NCBI GenBank assembly: GCA_022510385.1
Contig: JAFLTQ010000003.1
Span: 62,001 to 126,000, forward strand
Direction of reading: 5' to 3'
Source of the DNA: Muribaculaceae bacterium
GTDB lineage: Bacteria; Bacteroidota; Bacteroidia; Bacteroidales; Muribaculaceae
DNA: 64,000 bases
A program made the position numbers and the translations under genes. Shown here piece by piece: positions 63,211 through 64,000 of this stretch. The number at the start of each line of letters is the position of its first letter. The first letter of the stretch is position 1. Below the pieces are notes generated by a model, which did no database searches, had not been told where the DNA came from, and saw only the letters and a list, made by a program, of their open reading frames with translations.

Positions 63211-64000
63211 ATGTCGCAACGACTTGTAGTTATAGGGTCACAATGGGGTGACGAAGGGAAAGGGAAAATCACCGACTTCTTTGCTTGCCGTGCTGATATG
63301 GTGGTGCGTTATCAAGGAGGCAATAACGCCGGACACAGCGTTATGTTTAACGGCAAGAAATATTCATTGCAAAGCATCCCGTCGGGAATTTTCAATCCGA
63401 ATACTGTCAATATAATGGCTAACGGGATGGTTGTGAATCCGGAATCCCTGGTTTTGGAATTACAAAAACTCAGAGATCAAGGAATCACCGACTTTCAATT
63501 ATATATATCTGACAGGGCAGCCATGGTGATGCCCTGGCATTCCGATCTCGACGGAGCCTATGAAGCCGGGAAAGGAAAGAAATTGATTGGCACCACCAAG
63601 AAGGGTATCGGTCCGGCTTATTGCGACAAATATAGCCGCTCGGGATTAAGAATGGGAGATCTTCTGGAACCAGATTATTTCGCAGAACGCCTCAAAGATG
63701 CTCTTGACATAAAGAATAAAGAGCTTGAGATGTTAGGGCTCCTCCCCTATCAATTTGAAAAAGTCTATAAAAGATATATGGAATTGGCCGAAATCCTCGG
63801 ACCACGTATTATAGACACATCAGCTTTGATTAACAAAGCATTGAGGGAAGCCGACAAGAAAATCTTATTTGAGGGTGCACAAGGTATGATGCTTTGTATT
63901 GATCATGGCACCTATCCTTATGTCACCTCTTCAACTCCTTCGGCAGCAAGCGTTCCGGTTGGTGCCGGAATCGCGCCTCATTGGATTGATGAGGTCTTGG
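63211..64000 (+). CDS. purA: Adenylosuccinate synthetase (5' part, cut by window edge)
   Basis: 263 residues are visible out of about 430. It makes adenylosuccinate from IMP, aspartate and GTP. The GTP loop GSQWGDEGKGK (D14), the catalytic H42 in NNAGHSV, GTTKKGIGPAY and the FEGAQG motif are present. The following segment reads TSSTPSAASVPVGAG, where the Bacteroides enzyme I remember has TSSNTVCAGACTG; the form with PSAASVPV recalls certain Firmicutes and Mollicutes. It completes the AMP branch begun by purB. Confidence 0.94.
   Translation, partial: MSQRLVVIGSQWGDEGKGKITDFFACRADMVVRYQGGNNAGHSVMFNGKKYSLQSIPSGIFNPNTVNIMANGMVVNPESLVLELQKLRDQGITDFQLYISDRAAMVMPWHSDLDGAYEAGKGKKLIGTTKKGIGPAYCDKYSRSGLRMGDLLEPDYFAERLKDALDIKNKELEMLGLLPYQFEKVYKRYMELAEILGPRIIDTSALINKALREADKKILFEGAQGMMLCIDHGTYPYVTSSTPSAASVPVGAGIAPHWIDEVL

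Overview
The window reads as chromosomal DNA from a member of the order Bacteroidales; the family cannot be fixed from the sequence alone. The reasons are direct ones: Bacteroidetes-type -7 promoter elements (TAnnTTTG) sit upstream of many genes, Shine-Dalgarno sequences are rare, and several lineage-typical families are present (DUF5686, DUF4270, DUF4923, CarboxypepD_reg-like outer-membrane proteins, EFR1, the RprX/RprY two-component pair, split GcvPA/GcvPB). No insertion sequence, prophage, integrase or CRISPR array was seen. Most of the window is tightly packed core metabolism with ATGA stop/start overlaps and clear intrinsic terminators.

Layout. 1-7.5 kb: envelope and signalling genes (MscS fragment, clostripain-like lipoprotein, DUF5686 outer-membrane protein, rprX-rprY-plsC). 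7.5-12.1 kb: a minus-strand unit reading AAA-DUF4435 ATPase, glycogen branching enzyme, DUF4923 protein, closed by a terminator. 12.2-17.5 kb: a plus-strand unit ribE-cmk-ispH-tadA-menA-dnaB ending in a bidirectional terminator. 17.6-19.3 kb: a CarboxypepD_reg outer-membrane protein and a tandem duplication of a one-TM small protein, each copy followed by the same ~109-nt 3' element. 19.4-25.2 kb: the complete glycine cleavage system (gcvT-gcvH, gcvPA-gcvPB-lpd). 25.4-32.8 kb: def, ettA, CYTH protein, MerR regulator, M23 peptidase, alaS, a small secreted protein. 32.9-42.2 kb: EFR1 protein, holA, CPBP protease, lptB, udk, mlaE-mlaF, ung, ffh, panD-panC. 42.4-49.2 kb: GT5 half-protein, DUF4270 lipoprotein, CapA-like protein, ABC-F protein, Dabb protein, a hydrolase lacking its serine, RidA. 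49.3-52.1 kb: a structured RNA-like element, gdhA, tRNA-Thr(CGU), and an unassigned winged-helix-like gene. 52.2 kb to the end: a nine-gene purine operon purE-L-M-N-H-D-folD-purB-purA, running off the window inside purA.

How the genes fit together. The purine operon, FolD, the glycine cleavage system and GdhA link one-carbon units, glycine and nitrogen to IMP/AMP synthesis. LptB, MlaEF, PlsC, DUF5686 and the lipoproteins serve the envelope. RibE, MenA, IspH and PanC/PanD make cofactors.

Most interesting points. (1) Every purine enzyme in the 3' cluster looks like the Bacillus/Clostridium version rather than the version I associate with Bacteroides, which suggests transfer of a whole operon. 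(2) The AAA-DUF4435 protein has the architecture of a merged PARIS-like or OLD-like ATPase/TOPRIM effector, but sits in a housekeeping neighbourhood and has altered ATPase residues. (3) The duplicated small membrane protein carries a 3' element more conserved than its coding region, with a GNRA-capped terminator hairpin that covaries between copies. (4) The ABC-F protein has one intact and one degenerate composite ATP site. (5) A GDSAGG-family hydrolase has Gly in place of the nucleophilic Ser. (6) Structured elements with intrinsic terminators precede gdhA and purE. Comparisons with other organisms come from memory of those families, not from a search.
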